Below, piece after piece: positions 56,020 through 64,000 of a stretch of 64,000 nt of DNA. Each line of letters starts with the position of its first letter. Position 1 is the first letter of the stretch. Origin of the DNA: Arthrobacter antioxidans (GTDB lineage: Bacteria; Actinomycetota; Actinomycetes; Actinomycetales; Micrococcaceae); NCBI RefSeq assembly GCF_023100725.1, contig NZ_CP095501.1:2170001-2234000 (forward strand), written 5' to 3'. The notes under the pieces are model-generated. The model saw only the letters and a program-made list of their open reading frames with translations. It was not told the DNA's origin and searched no databases. Position numbers and translations under genes: made by a program.

Positions 56020-56790
56020 ATGACTTCGTCCCACTCCTCACGCGCCCTCACCACCGGCGCCGTCGTGCTCGCCACCGCCGGCCTGATGACCGTCGGCCTC
56101 GGCGCGGCCGGCGCCCACGTCAGCGTCGCGCCCACGTCCACCACGGAGGACGGCTACGCGCAGCTCACCTTCAGCGTTCCCAACGAATCGGAGACCGCCG
56201 GCACGAACAAGCTCGAGGTGCAGCTGCCCACCGAGCAGCCGTTCACCTCGGTGCGGGTCAAGCCCGTGGAGGGCTGGACGGCCGAGGTGGTCACCGGCGC
56301 CCTGCCGGAACCCGTCACCACCGCCGACGGCGCCACGCTGAGCGAGGCACCCCTGTCCGTCGTGTGGACCGCGGAGGAGGGCGCGGAGATCTCGCAGCAG
56401 GAATACCAGACGTTCTCCATCTCGGTCGGCCGCCTCCCGGAGGCCGGCTCCACCGTGCTGCTGCCCACCACGCAGTCCTACACGGACGGCGAGGTGTCGG
56501 CGTGGACCCAGGAGACCGTCGAAGGCGAGGAGGAGCCCGAGAAGCCCGCGCCGTCCTTCGTGACCACCTCGGCTGCCGAGGGCGAGGACGCGCACGGCTC
56601 CCACGGCGCGGAGGAGACGGAGGCGGCCGATGAGGCCGTCGACACCGAGCAGGCGGGGTCGACCACCGACGCCGCGGCAGGCACCGACACGGGCTCGACG
56701 TCGGCGGTCGGCTGGGCCGGCCTGGCCGCCGGTCTGCTCGGGCTCGCCGCGGGCGTCACGGCGCTCGTCAGGACGAGGCGCCGGGCCTAG
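56020..56790 (+). CDS. ycnI: YcnI-family (DUF1775) copper-binding exported protein
   Basis: 256 residues. A signal peptide ends at GAAGA, so the mature protein would start HVSV, giving the N-terminal His of the monohistidine copper brace described for B. subtilis YcnI. The DUF1775 core (YAQLTFSVPNESETAGTNKLEVQLP; FTSVRVKPVEGW) spans about 35-170. A His/Glu/Asp-rich linker and a C-terminal helix (GWAGLAAGLLGLAAGVTALV) with RTRRRA anchor it to the membrane. Confidence 0.88.
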   Translation: MTSSHSSRALTTGAVVLATAGLMTVGLGAAGAHVSVAPTSTTEDGYAQLTFSVPNESETAGTNKLEVQLPTEQPFTSVRVKPVEGWTAEVVTGALPEPVTTADGATLSEAPLSVVWTAEEGAEISQQEYQTFSISVGRLPEAGSTVLLPTTQSYTDGEVSAWTQETVEGEEEPEKPAPSFVTTSAAEGEDAHGSHGAEETEAADEAVDTEQAGSTTDAAAGTDTGSTSAVGWAGLAAGLLGLAAGVTALVRTRRRA

Positions 56791-56801
56791 CACCCGCAGT
56801 C

Positions 56802-56845
56802 CGGGCCGGGCTCCGACCCCGACAGGGGCCTCGGGGCCCGGCCCG
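56802..56845. terminator. Hairpin between ycnI and rsmD
   Basis: A 15-bp stem (56802-56816 with 56831-56845, one G-T pair) separates convergent ycnI and rsmD. Confidence 0.65.
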
Positions 56846-56854
56846 CGCAGCGCG

Positions 56855-57427
56855 TCAGTCGACGGCGGGCTCCAAGAACCACAGGCGCGTCTCGCCGTAC
56901 TTCTTGTCCGCGAACCGCTCGAGCCACGCGGGCCACTCCGGCTCCGGGGACCTCGACGACCGCTCGACGACGACCACCGCTCCCTCGGCCAGCCGCGACT
57001 CGAGCGCTCCGAGGACCGCGAGCACGCCGTCCGCCATGACCGTGTACGGCGGATCCATGAGCACGAGGTCCCACCTCAGGTCCGGCGCCGCGCGTTCCAG
57101 GTACGTCTCCACCTTGGACCGGTGCACGCGCACCGCCGTCCAGCCCAGCACCCTGTTCACGAGGTCGGCGTTCTTCTGGGCCACTGCGGCCGCACGGTCG
57201 GCGGATTCGACGAGGTCCACGGTGGCCGCGCCGCGGCTCGCGCTCTCGACGCCGAGGGATCCCGAGCCGGCGTACAGGTCCAGCACGTGCGCGCCGTGCA
57301 CCACCCCGTAGGACTCGAGGCTCGAGAAGAGGGCTTCCTTCACGCGGTCCGTCGTGGGCCGGGTGCCGTTCCCCTCGACGCTGGTGAGGGTCGAGCCGCC
57401 CGCGGCTCCGGCGATGATACGGGTCAT
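56855..57427 (-). CDS. rsmD: 16S rRNA (guanine966-N2)-methyltransferase
   Basis: 190 residues. TRIIAGAAGGSTL, RPTTDRVKEALFSSL, the SAM site VLDLYAGSGSLGVES and the catalytic MDPPY are all present. ATG at 57427. Downstream of the molybdate genes on the same strand. In most relatives it directly follows recG, so the mod genes look inserted between them. Confidence 0.93.
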   Translation of the reverse strand: MTRIIAGAAGGSTLTSVEGNGTRPTTDRVKEALFSSLESYGVVHGAHVLDLYAGSGSLGVESASRGAATVDLVESADRAAAVAQKNADLVNRVLGWTAVRVHRSKVETYLERAAPDLRWDLVLMDPPYTVMADGVLAVLGALESRLAEGAVVVVERSSRSPEPEWPAWLERFADKKYGETRLWFLEPAVD

Positions 57428-57437
57428 AGCGTCGACT

Positions 57438-58514
57438 CTATCGCCCGACCGCACCGGGCTCACGCACGCCCTGCACCGGGTAGATGCTTGCGTCCTCGTG
57501 GCGGAACCCCAGGAACAGCCGGCCGCCGGGCACGATCCCGAGGGCGACGACGTCGGACGGGGCCACGTCCGCCGCCAGGCCGCCGGCGTGCAGGCGCACG
57601 AGGTCGCCGCGGTGCTCGACGTCGTCGACCTCCGCTGCGATACAGACCGCCCCCGGCGCGGTGGTGGCGCTGCGGGACACCGTGACCCGGCCCGGCCGGA
57701 CAGCGAGCGCGAGGGAGGACCCCTCCGGTGCCGTGCCGGCGAGCGGCACCGTCCACCCGTCCCCCGCGGTGAAGCCGTCCGGCGTCCGGCGACCCGTCAC
57801 GAGGTTCAGGCCGGCCAGGTGCGCGCCGAACGCCGTCACCGGGCGCGTCAGCACGGCGGCGGTGGCACCGGATTCGACCACCCTTCCGCCGTCGAGGATG
57901 AGCACGCGGTCGGCGAGGAGGAAGGCGTCCAGGGGATCGTGCGTCACGATGATCGCCGAACGGTCCGCGAGGACGTCCCGCAGGAGGGTCCGGATGGCCG
58001 GGGCGACGGTGACGTCGAGGGCGGACAGCGGTTCGTCCAGCAGGAGCAGCGACGGGTCCGCGGCGAGCGCGCGGGCGACGGCGACGCGCTGCGCCTGCCC
58101 GCCCGAGAGCTGCCCGGGCCGGCGTCCCGCGAGATCCCCGGCGCCGACGCGGTCCAGCCAGGACAGGGCCGTCGCGCGGGCGGCGGCGCGGTCCACGCCG
58201 CGGCTCCGCGGACCGAACGCCACGTTCTCCAGTGCCGAGAGGTGCGGGAAGAGCAGCGCCTCCTGCGCGAGCAGCGACACGCCGCGGTGCCGGGGTTCCG
58301 TGAGCGTGCGCCGGTCCGCGCCGACGTCGAACAGGACCGTCCCGTCCAGCTCAGCCCGTCCGGTGGACGGCGCGAGCAGCCCGGCGAGGAGGGTGAGCAG
58401 CGTGGACTTGCCGGCGCCGTTGGGCCCGAGGACGGCGAGGGTCTCCCCCGGGGCCAGTTCGAAGGCGACGTCGAAGCCGCGCTCGGCCAGGGTCGCGGCG
58501 AACGTGAGGCTCAT
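57438..58514 (-). CDS. modC: Molybdate ABC transporter, ATP-binding protein
   Basis: 358 residues. Walker [27 protein letters not shown] signature, Walker [13 protein letters not shown], and a C-terminal MOP/TOBE region ([14 protein letters not shown] ... [14 protein letters not shown]) that senses oxyanion. The ATG start overlaps the modB stop by 4 bp. It energises ModB. Confidence 0.9.
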   Translation of the reverse strand: MSLTFAATLAERGFDVAFELAPGETLAVLGPNGAGKSTLLTLLAGLLAPSTGRAELDGTVLFDVGADRRTLTEPRHRGVSLLAQEALLFPHLSALENVAFGPRSRGVDRAAARATALSWLDRVGAGDLAGRRPGQLSGGQAQRVAVARALAADPSLLLLDEPLSALDVTVAPAIRTLLRDVLADRSAIIVTHDPLDAFLLADRVLILDGGRVVESGATAAVLTRPVTAFGAHLAGLNLVTGRRTPDGFTAGDGWTVPLAGTAPEGSSLALAVRPGRVTVSRSATTAPGAVCIAAEVDDVEHRGDLVRLHAGGLAADVAPSDVVALGIVPGGRLFLGFRHEDASIYPVQGVREPGAVGR

Positions 58515-59359
58515 GGGCGCGCCGCCTCCCTGGACGGTGCCCGCGTGGACGCGGCAAGGTCCCCGAGGGGCCTCACGCGGTGGGCCACCCCGACCACGGC
58601 GATGGCCACCAGCACGAGGATGAAGGAGAGGGCGACGGCGGCGTCCGGGTCCGTCTCCCGCTGGAGGTACACCTCGAGCGGGAGCGTCCTCGTGGTGCCC
58701 TGGAGGCTGCCGGCGAAGGTCAGCGTGGCGCCGAACTCGCCGAGGGCCCGCGCGAAGGAGAGCACCGCCCCGGACACGAGCGCCGGCAGTACGAGGGGCA
58801 GGGTGATGCGCCGCAGCACGGTCCAGCGTCCGGCGCCCAGGGTGGCGCCCACCGCCTCGTAGCGCGTGCCGACCGTCCGCAGGGCACCCTCGAGGCTGAG
58901 CACCAGGAACGGCAGCGCGACGAAGGCCTGCGACAGGACGACGGCGGTGGTCGTGAAGGCGATCTCGACGCCCAGGGCACTGAGGCTGCTGCCGAGCAGC
59001 CCCCGCCGGCCGAACGTGTAGAGCAGCGCGATGCCGCCGACCACGGGGGGCAGGACCAGCGGCAGCAGCACGAGGGAGCGGAGCAGCCGCTGGCCGCGGA
59101 ACGAGGTCCGGGCGAGGACGAGCGCCATGGGGACGCCGACCAGGACGCAGAGCGCCGTCGCGGTGAGGGAGGTCCGCAGGCTCAGCAGCAGGGCCGTCGT
59201 CGCACTCTCCGACGTGACGAGCGTGACGAAGTTCGGCCAGTCGACCCGCAGGGCCATCGCGACGATCGGCAGGACCACGAACAGGCTGCCGACGACGGCG
59301 AGCGCCACCACCCAGCCCGGCAGGCGTGCGGCGTTCAGGGGCCCGTGGTCACGGCGCAC
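58511..59359 (-). CDS. modB: Molybdate ABC transporter, permease
   Basis: 282 residues with about six helices and the EAA-type loop [23 protein letters not shown]. It forms the channel for molybdate with ModC. The GTG at 59359 overlaps modA by 11 bp, so modA-modB-modC are one unit. Confidence 0.9.
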   Translation of the reverse strand: MRRDHGPLNAARLPGWVVALAVVGSLFVVLPIVAMALRVDWPNFVTLVTSESATTALLLSLRTSLTATALCVLVGVPMALVLARTSFRGQRLLRSLVLLPLVLPPVVGGIALLYTFGRRGLLGSSLSALGVEIAFTTTAVVLSQAFVALPFLVLSLEGALRTVGTRYEAVGATLGAGRWTVLRRITLPLVLPALVSGAVLSFARALGEFGATLTFAGSLQGTTRTLPLEVYLQRETDPDAAVALSFILVLVAIAVVGVAHRVRPLGDLAASTRAPSREAARP

Positions 59360-60155
59360 CGAAGCCCGCCGCCCCGAGGACGGACTGCCCGGACGGTCCG
59401 GATGCGAACTCCACGAACTCCTGCGCGGTCCCGGCGTCGCCGCTGTCGGCGAGCGCGGCGATCGGGTAGGCGGTGGGAGCGTCGGCGGCCTCCGGGATGT
59501 CGATGCCGCGGACGGCGTCGCCCGCCGCCCGTACGTCGGTCACGTAGACCAGGCCGGCGTCCGCCTCGCCGGAGGTGACCTTTCCCAGCACGTCCGTCAC
59601 GGAGGACTCCTCACTGACGGGCGACAGGTCCACGCCGGAGGCCTCCTCGACCTGGACGGCCGCCGCACCGCAGGGCACCTGCCGCGCACAGACCACCGTC
59701 CTGATGCCGGGCCGCGCCGCGTCGGCGAGGGAGGTGATGCCCGCCGGGTTGTCCGGCGGCACGGCGAGCTGGAGCGTGTTGGTGGCGACCTCCACCGGGT
59801 CGCCGGCGAGCAGGTCCGCGACCTTCGCCATGGTCCCGGCGTCGGCGGAGGCGAAGACGTCGGCCGGCGCGCCCTCGCTGATCTGGGTGGCGAGATCGGA
59901 CGAGCCGGCGAAGTTCAGGCTGACCTCCGCCCCCGGGTATGCCTCCTCGAACTGCGCGGCCAGCTCCGTGAACGAGGCCGTCAGCGAGGCGGCGGCGAAC
60001 ACTGTGATGCTGCCGTCCACTGCATCAGCGCCCGAGGACCCTGCCGCGTCGGGGTCCGCGGTGCCGCAGGCGGTCAGGGCGAGCACAACGGCGGCCGCGG
60101 CTCCCGCCCCGGGCGCGCGGAAGCGGAGGGCCGGCGTCGTGCGCACCCCGGTCAC
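59349..60155 (-). CDS. modA: Molybdate ABC transporter, substrate-binding lipoprotein
   Basis: 268 residues. A lipobox VLALTACG marks lipidation. The mature domain shows [40 protein letters not shown] and the Tyr of GLVYVTDV, as in ModA/WtpA. The GTG at 60155 overlaps the stop of the TOBE regulator gene by 4 bp. Confidence 0.92.
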   Translation of the reverse strand: MTGVRTTPALRFRAPGAGAAAAVVLALTACGTADPDAAGSSGADAVDGSITVFAAASLTASFTELAAQFEEAYPGAEVSLNFAGSSDLATQISEGAPADVFASADAGTMAKVADLLAGDPVEVATNTLQLAVPPDNPAGITSLADAARPGIRTVVCARQVPCGAAAVQVEEASGVDLSPVSEESSVTDVLGKVTSGEADAGLVYVTDVRAAGDAVRGIDIPEAADAPTAYPIAALADSGDAGTAQEFVEFASGPSGQSVLGAAGFGAP

Positions 60156-60556
60156 GCCTTGCCCGCCGGGGTCTCGATGATGACCGTGGTGGCCTTGACG
60201 ACGGCGATGGCGATCGTCCCCTTCTCCAGGCCGAGGTCCCGGACGGCCTCGCTGCTCATGAGGGACACCACGCGGTGCGGACCGCACTGCAGTTCCACCT
60301 GGGCCATGACGGTGTCCGTGATGATGTCCGTGATGATGCCGACGAAACGGTTGCGTGCGGACCGGCCGATGTCCGAGGGGTCCCCGGGGAGCACGGCGTT
60401 GCGACGGGCGAGCCCCGCGAGCTCCAGCGCGTCCACCACGGCCCGCCCCGAGGCGTCCTTGGTGCTGCCGAGGAGTCCGCCGTCGATCCACCGGCGCACG
60501 GTGTCGTCGCTGACGGCGAGGAAGCGTGCGGCGTCGCCGATCCGTATCTGCGTCAT
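60152..60556 (-). CDS. Helix-turn-helix plus TOBE-domain molybdate-responsive regulator
   Basis: 134 residues: an excisionase/MerR-like helix-turn-helix (IGDAARFLAVSDDTVRRWIDGG, about 6-27) and a single Mop/TOBE domain (RNRFVGIITDIITDTVMAQVELQCG ... VVKATTVIIE). It is cotranscribed with modABC and so probably senses molybdate and controls this unit. The ATG start lies 38 bp past the recG stop. Confidence 0.88.
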   Translation of the reverse strand: MTQIRIGDAARFLAVSDDTVRRWIDGGLLGSTKDASGRAVVDALELAGLARRNAVLPGDPSDIGRSARNRFVGIITDIITDTVMAQVELQCGPHRVVSLMSSEAVRDLGLEKGTIAIAVVKATTVIIETPAGKA

Positions 60557-60594
60557 ACAGGCGAGGTTACCTCCTCAGACGCGGAGAACGCAGG

Positions 60595-62850
60595 TCAGCC
60601 CTTCTCGAGGAACGCTTCCTTCTCGGGGTTCAGGTACAGCTCGATCGCCAGCGCGAGGCCGGGGAGATCGTGCAGGTCAGGATCCTCGGCCACGATCTCC
60701 TGGGCGTCGGTGCGCGCCTTCTCGATGACCTTGCCGTGCTGCGTGATCTTCAGGAAGCGCAAGGCCGAGCGCCCGCCGGACTGCGACGCCCCGAGGATGT
60801 CCCCCTCACGGCGGAGTTCGAGGTCCTTCTGCGAGAGCTCGAAGCCGTCCGTGGTGGACGCGACGGCGGAGAGCCGCTCCCGGCTCGGGTGCTCGGGTTC
60901 CAGCTTCGTGACGAGCAGGCAGGTTCCTGCGTGCCCGCCGCGGCCGATGCGCCCGCGCAGCTGGTGGAGCTGGGAGATGCCGAAGCGGTCGGCGTCCATG
61001 ATGACCATGAGCGTGGCGTTGGGGACGTCGACGCCCACCTCGATCACCGTGGTGGCGATCAGCAGCTGCACGGTGCCGTCCGCGAAACGTCCCATGACGT
61101 CCGCCTTGTCCTGCGGATCCAGGCGCCCGTGGAGCATACCGCTCGTGACGCCCTGCAGCTGCGGGATCCCGGCGAGGGAGTCGAAGAGCGCGACGACGCT
61201 GGTGAGCTCCTGCGCTCCCCCGCCCTTCCGCTCCGCAGCCGGTTCGCCGTAGAGCGCCTCGGGGGCGTCGTCGTCGGCCTTGCCGTTGTCGCCGATCTTC
61301 GGGCACACCACGTACACCTGCCGTCCGGCGTCGATCTCCTCGCGCGCACGCGACCAGATGCGGTCGATCCACGCCGGGTGCTCCGTGAGCCCCACCTCGT
61401 GCGTCGCGATCGGCGACCGGCCGGCGGGCAGCTCGGAGAGCGTGGAGGTCTCGAGGTCGCCGAAGACCGTCATGGCGACGGTCCGCGGGATCGGCGTGGC
61501 GGTCATGACCAGCACGTGCGGGGAGGTGCGGGCCTTGGTCCGCAGGGAGTCGCGCTGCTCCACGCCGAACCGGTGCTGCTCGTCGACGACGATCAGCCCG
61601 AGGTCGAAGAACTGCACGTTCTCGGAGAGCAGCGCGTGCGTGCCGATGACGATCCCGGCCTCCCCCGACGCGGCGTCGAGCAGGGACTTCTTCCGCTGCG
61701 CCGTGGACATGGACCCGGTCAGCAGCACCACGCGCGTGCCGTCCAGGGCGCCGCCGAGCATGCCGCCCTCGGCGAGCGGGCCGAGCGTCCGGGTGATGGA
61801 CTGCAGGTGCTGGGCGGCCAGGACCTCGGTGGGCGCGAGCAGTGCCGCCTGTCCCCCGGCGTCGATGACCTGCAGCATGGCGCGCAGCGCCACGAGGGTC
61901 TTCCCCGAGCCGACCTCGCCCTGCAGCAGCCGGTTCATGGGGTGGGTCCGGGCGAGGTCCTCCGCGAGGGTCAGGCCGACGTCGCGCTGGCCCTGCGTCA
62001 GGGTGAAGGGCAACCGGGCGTCGAACTGGTCGAGCAGTCCGTCGGCCTGGGGCGGGCGCGCCGTCGCCTCCTCCCGGGCGGCGAGCGCACGACGGCGGGC
62101 GAGGGCCGCCTGCAGCACGAACGCCTCCTGGTAGCGGAGGCGGTGCTGGGCCCGGTAGGCGTCCTCGATCTGCGGCGGCCGGTGCACGAGCTCGTAGGCC
62201 GTGGCGAGGCTCATGAGCTTGTCGCGGCGGGCGATCGACGCCGGGATGGGATCGTCGAGGTCGGAGAGCCGCAGGGTGTCCAGGACCACGCCCACGGCCT
62301 TGGCGATCGCATCGCTGCTGAGCTTCTCGACCGCCGGGTAGACCGGGATGGGGCGTTTGGCGCGGGCCGGGTCGTCGTCGCCCTCGTCGAGCAGCGAGTA
62401 GCGAGGATTGGTCAGCGACAGATGGCCGCGGTAGAGCGTGACCTTGCCGGAGAACATGGCCCGCACGCCGGGTTTGAGTTCGCGGGCGGCGGTGAAGCCG
62501 TTGAAGAACGTGAGGTTCATACCGCCGAGGCTGCCGTCGGCGTCGTCGGTGATGACCACCTCCAGGAGCGTCCCCTTGCGCGTGTGCATGCGCCGCGAAT
62601 TGGCGGACTGCACCCGGGCGATCAGGGTGACCTCCTCGTCCACCGGGACCTCGGCGATGGGCGTCAGCTCGCCGCGCTTGAGGTAGGTGCGCGGGAAGTG
62701 GTTGAGCAGCTCCCCCACGGTGGTGATGCCGAAGTGCTTGTCCAGGAGCTTGGCCACCGGACCCAGGCGCTTCTCCAGCGGTGCGTCGAGCTCGGAGGCG
62801 GTCGCCGTTCGGGCCGCGCCCGTCACCGGACGCACGACGTCAGGACTCAC
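60595..62850 (-). CDS. recG: ATP-dependent DNA helicase RecG
   Basis: Reverses stalled forks and processes D-loops. 751 residues: an N-terminal wedge OB-fold (LLNHFPRTYLKRGELTP, VTLIARVQSANS), Walker A GEVGSGKTLVALRAM, the VVDEQHRFGVEQR box, and HGRLDPQDKADVMGRFADG, ATTVIEVGVDVPNATLM and QLRGRIGRGGHAG in the second helicase lobe. GTG at 62850 overlaps the DAK2 gene by 11 bp. Confidence 0.95.
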   Translation of the reverse strand: MSPDVVRPVTGAARTATASELDAPLEKRLGPVAKLLDKHFGITTVGELLNHFPRTYLKRGELTPIAEVPVDEEVTLIARVQSANSRRMHTRKGTLLEVVITDDADGSLGGMNLTFFNGFTAARELKPGVRAMFSGKVTLYRGHLSLTNPRYSLLDEGDDDPARAKRPIPVYPAVEKLSSDAIAKAVGVVLDTLRLSDLDDPIPASIARRDKLMSLATAYELVHRPPQIEDAYRAQHRLRYQEAFVLQAALARRRALAAREEATARPPQADGLLDQFDARLPFTLTQGQRDVGLTLAEDLARTHPMNRLLQGEVGSGKTLVALRAMLQVIDAGGQAALLAPTEVLAAQHLQSITRTLGPLAEGGMLGGALDGTRVVLLTGSMSTAQRKKSLLDAASGEAGIVIGTHALLSENVQFFDLGLIVVDEQHRFGVEQRDSLRTKARTSPHVLVMTATPIPRTVAMTVFGDLETSTLSELPAGRSPIATHEVGLTEHPAWIDRIWSRAREEIDAGRQVYVVCPKIGDNGKADDDAPEALYGEPAAERKGGGAQELTSVVALFDSLAGIPQLQGVTSGMLHGRLDPQDKADVMGRFADGTVQLLIATTVIEVGVDVPNATLMVIMDADRFGISQLHQLRGRIGRGGHAGTCLLVTKLEPEHPSRERLSAVASTTDGFELSQKDLELRREGDILGASQSGGRSALRFLKITQHGKVIEKARTDAQEIVAEDPDLHDLPGLALAIELYLNPEKEAFLEKG

Positions 62851-63817
62851 CGGCCTCGGCTCCTACCGGCGGGGCGGCGAGCTGGGTCACCGTGATGTTG
62901 ACCGGCGTTCCCGCCTCATGGATGAGGGCCAGCGCGGGTCCGGGGTCCGGGACGTGCACGTGGACGCGCCAGCGGTAGCCGTCCTCGACCGGGGAGACGG
63001 CGCTCATGATCACCGAGTCGCCGATCTCGTCGAGGTGGAGGCGGAGGGTGGCGGCGTCCAGGGGGCTGAGGTTGATGGTGCACATGACCTCCACGCCGTC
63101 CGCGTCCCCGCCCCGGTGGATGTGCGGCGCCTGGATGTCGTAGCCGTGCAGCCCGTCGAGGAGTTCGTCCTGTAGCTCCTCGCCGAGGGCCGCGGCGCGC
63201 AGGGCGTCGAGGATCAGGAGGAACCCCACGCCCCCGGCGTCCACCACCTTCGCCTCGGTCAGCGCCCCGAGCTGGCTCTCCGTGTCCACCACGGCCCGCA
63301 GCGCGGCCTGCACGGAGGCCCGGAGGGTGACGGTGAGGGCGTGGTTGCTGTCATCGCCGGCGTGCGCGGAGGCGGTCTCGGCCGCGCCGCGTGAGCTCGC
63401 CTCGAGGACCGAGAGCATGGTGCCCTGCACGGGGTCGCTGAGTGCGGACCAGCTGCGGATCTCCGCGCGGTGGAGTGCGGAGGCGAACAGGGAACTGGTG
63501 AGCCGCGTGCTGCCGTGCAGCGGTTCGGCGAGCGCGGAGAGGAAGACGGCGAAGAGGGTGCCTGAGTTCCCGAGCGCCTCCTCCATGGCGGCGCGGCCCG
63601 CGACGGTCAGCAGCGCGCCGAGGTCCAAGGCGTCGTCGTTATGCGCGGCGCGCGCGGCGGACCGGACGGTCATGTAGAGGTTGGTGCCGGTATCGCCATC
63701 GGCGACGGGGAAGATGTTGATGGCGTTCAGGCGGTCGCTGTGGTTGCCGAGGGATTCTTCGGCCTTGCTCAACCAACGCTTCATCGCGAGCGCGTTCGCG
63801 GTGATCCTAGTGTGCAA
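62840..63817 (-). CDS. DAK2/DhaL-domain protein, FakA-like kinase
   Basis: 325 residues. The DhaL nucleotide-binding elements NIFPVADGDTGTNLYMT, GRAAMEEALGNSG and VVDAGGVGFLLILDAL identify a FakA/YloV homologue, the kinase that phosphorylates fatty acids together with a DegV-type carrier in Gram-positives. No DegV gene is in the window. It is shorter than FakA of Staphylococcus. The start is TTG at 63817, because an ATG at 63784 would cut into the domain. It overlaps thiL by 11 bp. Confidence 0.85.
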   Translation of the reverse strand: MHTRITANALAMKRWLSKAEESLGNHSDRLNAINIFPVADGDTGTNLYMTVRSAARAAHNDDALDLGALLTVAGRAAMEEALGNSGTLFAVFLSALAEPLHGSTRLTSSLFASALHRAEIRSWSALSDPVQGTMLSVLEASSRGAAETASAHAGDDSNHALTVTLRASVQAALRAVVDTESQLGALTEAKVVDAGGVGFLLILDALRAAALGEELQDELLDGLHGYDIQAPHIHRGGDADGVEVMCTINLSPLDAATLRLHLDEIGDSVIMSAVSPVEDGYRWRVHVHVPDPGPALALIHEAGTPVNITVTQLAAPPVGAEAGES

Positions 63818-64000
63818 AGTGATCCCATCCCCTGAGAGCTGCGGGCTGTGACGCCAGTGTCACGAGCGGCTGGCCCGGCACCACCGAGCCTACCGCAGTG
63901 AACCCGGGCGGCAGCAGGACGTCCTGCGGGAACGTGGCGAGGAGCCCGTGGTCCTCGCCCCCGCCGAGCACCCATTCCATCGCATCCATGCCCAGGAGCG
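63807..64000 (-). CDS. thiL: Thiamine-monophosphate kinase, C-terminal part (truncated by window end)
   Basis: The last 64 codons are present and the gene continues past 64000. The tail MDAMEWVLGGGEDHGLLATFP is the ThiL C-terminal signature (WVLxGGEDH). It phosphorylates thiamine monophosphate to the diphosphate needed by enzymes such as AceE. It overlaps the start of the DAK2 gene. Confidence 0.88.
   Translation of the reverse strand, partial: LLGMDAMEWVLGGGEDHGLLATFPQDVLLPPGFTAVGSVVPGQPLVTLASQPAALRGWDHFAH

Overview
The window is high-G+C DNA typical of a Micrococcaceae actinobacterium (Arthrobacter or a close relative). Support comes from the gene order (thiL-DAK2-recG, then rsmD, coaD-DUF177-rpmF-rnc-mutM-smc-ftsY, ffh, rpsP-khpA-rimM-trmD-rplS-lepB-rnhB-DUF2469-yraN-comM-dprA-xerC), the stand-alone 917-residue AceE beside a PucR-type regulator and fabD-fabH-acpP-fabF, an oleA-oleBC-oleD cluster with the OleB-OleC fusion known from Micrococcus luteus, and frequent GTG starts with 4-bp stop/start overlaps. 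The taxonomic call is inference. I see no insertion sequence, prophage, CRISPR array or rRNA operon.

Layout. 1-5.1 kb: the end of cysK, cysE, gnd (minus strand), rlmN, a tRNA-Val and two unrecognised exported or membrane proteins. 5.1-6.9 kb: a tightly coupled minus-strand unit of a DUF3052 protein, a 1-Cys peroxiredoxin and a sirtuin. 7.3-15.3 kb: aceE, then the fatty-acid block fasR-fabD-fabH-acpP-fabF, bounded by strong terminators. An 18-bp motif is repeated in front of both fasR and fabD. 15.3-19.1 kb: DUF3145, xerC, an Ogt-like alkyltransferase homologue that has lost its nucleophilic cysteine, and dprA. 19.1-27.0 kb: one long minus-strand run from rpsP to comM (ribosome assembly, tRNA and rRNA maturation, two signal peptidases, RNase HII). 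27.1-36 kb: catabolic and accessory genes (VOC dioxygenase, amidohydrolase, alpha/beta hydrolase), ffh, a lone G6PDH-family gene, an ArsR-SRPBCC pair with its operator, and amt-glnK. 36.2-42.5 kb: ftsY, an MFS exporter and smc.

42.7-47.3 kb carries oleA-oleBC-oleD, which should condense two fatty acyl-CoAs head to head into long-chain olefins. 47.5-48.7 kb carries a LysM-NlpC/P60 wall hydrolase behind a probable c-di-AMP (ydaO-type) riboswitch. 48.7-52.5 kb is the conserved mutM-rnc-rpmF-DUF177 block with a YdcF protein and coaD. 52.6-56.8 kb holds an aminotransferase with a spermidine-synthase-fold protein, a STAS-like protein and a membrane protein with a YcnI copper-binding protein. 56.9-64 kb holds rsmD, a molybdate module (TOBE regulator-modA-modB-modC), recG, a DAK2/FakA-like kinase and the end of thiL.

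Points most worth follow-up: the Cys-to-Gly alkyltransferase-like protein, the shared fasR/fabD operator, the riboswitch-controlled hydrolase, the possible ATT start of the DUF177 gene, the repeat-bearing acidic small protein, and the predicted operators of the arsR, amt and VOC genes.
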